From the NCBI GenBank assembly GCA_016203755.1, contig JACQMD010000060.1:1-5376 (forward strand): a stretch of 5,376 nt of DNA, given 5' to 3'. Position numbers and translations under genes: made by a program. Within the stretch, counting starts at the first letter, position 1. Each line of letters begins with the position of its first letter. Below, piece after piece: positions 4,863 through 5,376 of the stretch. The stretch is from Candidatus Roizmanbacteria bacterium (lineage in GTDB: Bacteria > Patescibacteriota > Microgenomatia > GCA-001788215 > 2-01-FULL-40-14). Below the pieces are notes generated by a model that saw nothing but the letters and a program-made list of their open reading frames with translations, was not told where the DNA came from and ran no database searches.

Positions 4863-5376
4863 ACAGGAGTGTTGTCAAATCAGAAAGATCTACATCGCCA
4901 TCCCCGTTAGTATCCCCAGACAATGCAGTTCCCGATTTCCCAAAGTTGGTAAGTAGTGTGGTTAAGTCAGACAAATCCACATCACCGTCGCCGTCAGTGT
5001 CACCGGGAGTACTCGGTGATGAGGTAGGAGTTGGTGTGGTTGGTGGAGGAGTGATTGTTCCCTCATCGTTCCAAGTCCAGCCCCGATACGTTTTTATAGT
5101 TTCTGACAGTTTATGCATGTAGAAAAAGTCACCTGCATCAAGCCAGGAAGTATCGACAAAATGGGCGAGTTTATCGCCATTTCCATTTTTCCACTGATCC
5201 TGTTGCAAAAATGCTTTTGCCATAAAGAGCTGGAATGAATCAACTGGAGACTTGAGGTTTTGTTCAGTTCCAACGTCCATTTTAGAATATGAGAGGTACC
5301 AGTCAGGAAATGCCTGTTCTGCTTTAGTAAGGTAAAGAGGTGCTTCGCTTGGCGCATAATCATTGATTAGCCGCAA
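4846..5376 (-). CDS. Secreted dockerin-containing protein (C-terminal part, cut by window edge)
   Basis: The reading frame enters from the right edge and stops at TAA 4846-4848, giving 176 visible residues; the true start is outside the window. Residues 1-108 belong to a domain I do not recognise, rich in Trp/Tyr/Phe and acidic residues (for example AFPDWYLSYSKMDVG, KNGNGDKLAHFVDTSWLDAG, TYRGWTWNDEG). Its flavour resembles extracellular carbohydrate-active or peptidase domains but no catalytic motif is clear. Residues 109-124 are a Thr/Pro/Ser linker, and 125-176 a dockerin of two near-identical repeats. Dockerins bind cohesin modules through calcium-dependent contacts and attach proteins to scaffolds or the cell surface. 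With the linker, this makes the protein almost certainly exported. It overlaps rsmI tail-to-tail. Confidence 0.88.
   Translation of the reverse strand: MRLINDYAPSEAPLYLTKAEQAFPDWYLSYSKMDVGTEQNLKSPVDSFQLFMAKAFLQQDQWKNGNGDKLAHFVDTSWLDAGDFFYMHKLSETIKTYRGWTWNDEGTITPPPTTPTPTSSPSTPGDTDGDGDVDLSDLTTLLTNFGKSGTALSGDTNGDGDVDLSDLTTLLSNFGR
4849..5004 (-). other. Type I-like dockerin module, two calcium-loop repeats
   Basis: Residues 125-147 (GDTDGDGDVDLSDLTTLLTN, then FGK) and 154-176 (GDTNGDGDVDLSDLTTLLSN, then FGR) of the partial protein are nearly the same; a 6-residue spacer (SGTALS) separates them. Each holds an EF-hand-like calcium loop: D126, D128, D130 and D137 in the first; D155, N157, D159 and D166 in the second. 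The following LTTLLxNFG helix is where cohesin-contacting residues lie in known dockerins. The two repeats are also similar in DNA (4936-5004 and 4849-4917), so they are a recent or well-conserved duplication. Confidence 0.9.
5005..5052 (-). repeat. Thr/Pro/Ser linker before the dockerin
   Basis: Encodes TPPPTTPTPTSSPSTP, a short flexible linker typical between a catalytic or binding domain and a dockerin. It has the same Thr-Pro character as the long stalk of the 730-residue protein, suggesting a shared style of exported protein, perhaps with O-glycosylation. Confidence 0.75.

Noticed and set aside
4846..5376. Reading the dockerin frame as a complete gene starting at the TTG at 5376
   Set aside because: The TTG is at the very edge of the window and the visible N-terminus lacks a signal peptide, which a dockerin protein should have; the frame clearly continues beyond the edge.

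Overview
This window looks like a piece of a genome from the Candidate Phyla Radiation (Patescibacteria), most likely the Microgenomates group. The assignment is inference and rests on four points: a 70-80 residue coiled-coil protein of a type common in those genomes; a short RsmI without the usual C-terminal extension; large secreted proteins with Thr-Pro stalks or dockerins; and weak use of Shine-Dalgarno sites. All stops used are TAA or TAG and no gene contains an in-frame TGA, so the standard bacterial code fits. No RNA gene, transposase, integrase or CRISPR array was seen.

Layout, left to right. At 1-636 (minus) is the first 212 residues of a secreted protein with a clear Sec signal peptide; the rest lies beyond the left edge. 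It has the best ribosome binding site in the window and a plausible promoter. At 822-1061 (minus) is the small coiled-coil protein. At 1146-3338 (minus) is a 730-residue membrane-anchored surface protein with a long Thr-Pro stalk between two domains I do not recognise; it has a good sigma-70-like promoter but almost no leader. At 3438-4052 (minus) is a YqaA-type DedA/VTT membrane protein. A 90-bp divergent gap made largely of inverted octamer repeats leads to rsmI at 4143-4862 (plus), the 16S rRNA C1402 2'-O-methyltransferase. rsmI overlaps tail-to-tail by 17 bp with the 3' end of a gene at 4846-5376 (minus), which encodes the C-terminal part of a secreted protein ending in a Thr/Pro linker and a two-repeat dockerin.

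Three of the six genes encode exported or surface proteins, so the region is best read as an envelope/surface locus with two conserved genes (yqaA-like and rsmI) in the middle. No biochemical pathway links the genes visibly. The most unusual items are the two-domain stalk protein, the dockerin without a visible cohesin partner, and the octamer inverted repeat that supplies the whole upstream region of rsmI and of the DedA gene.
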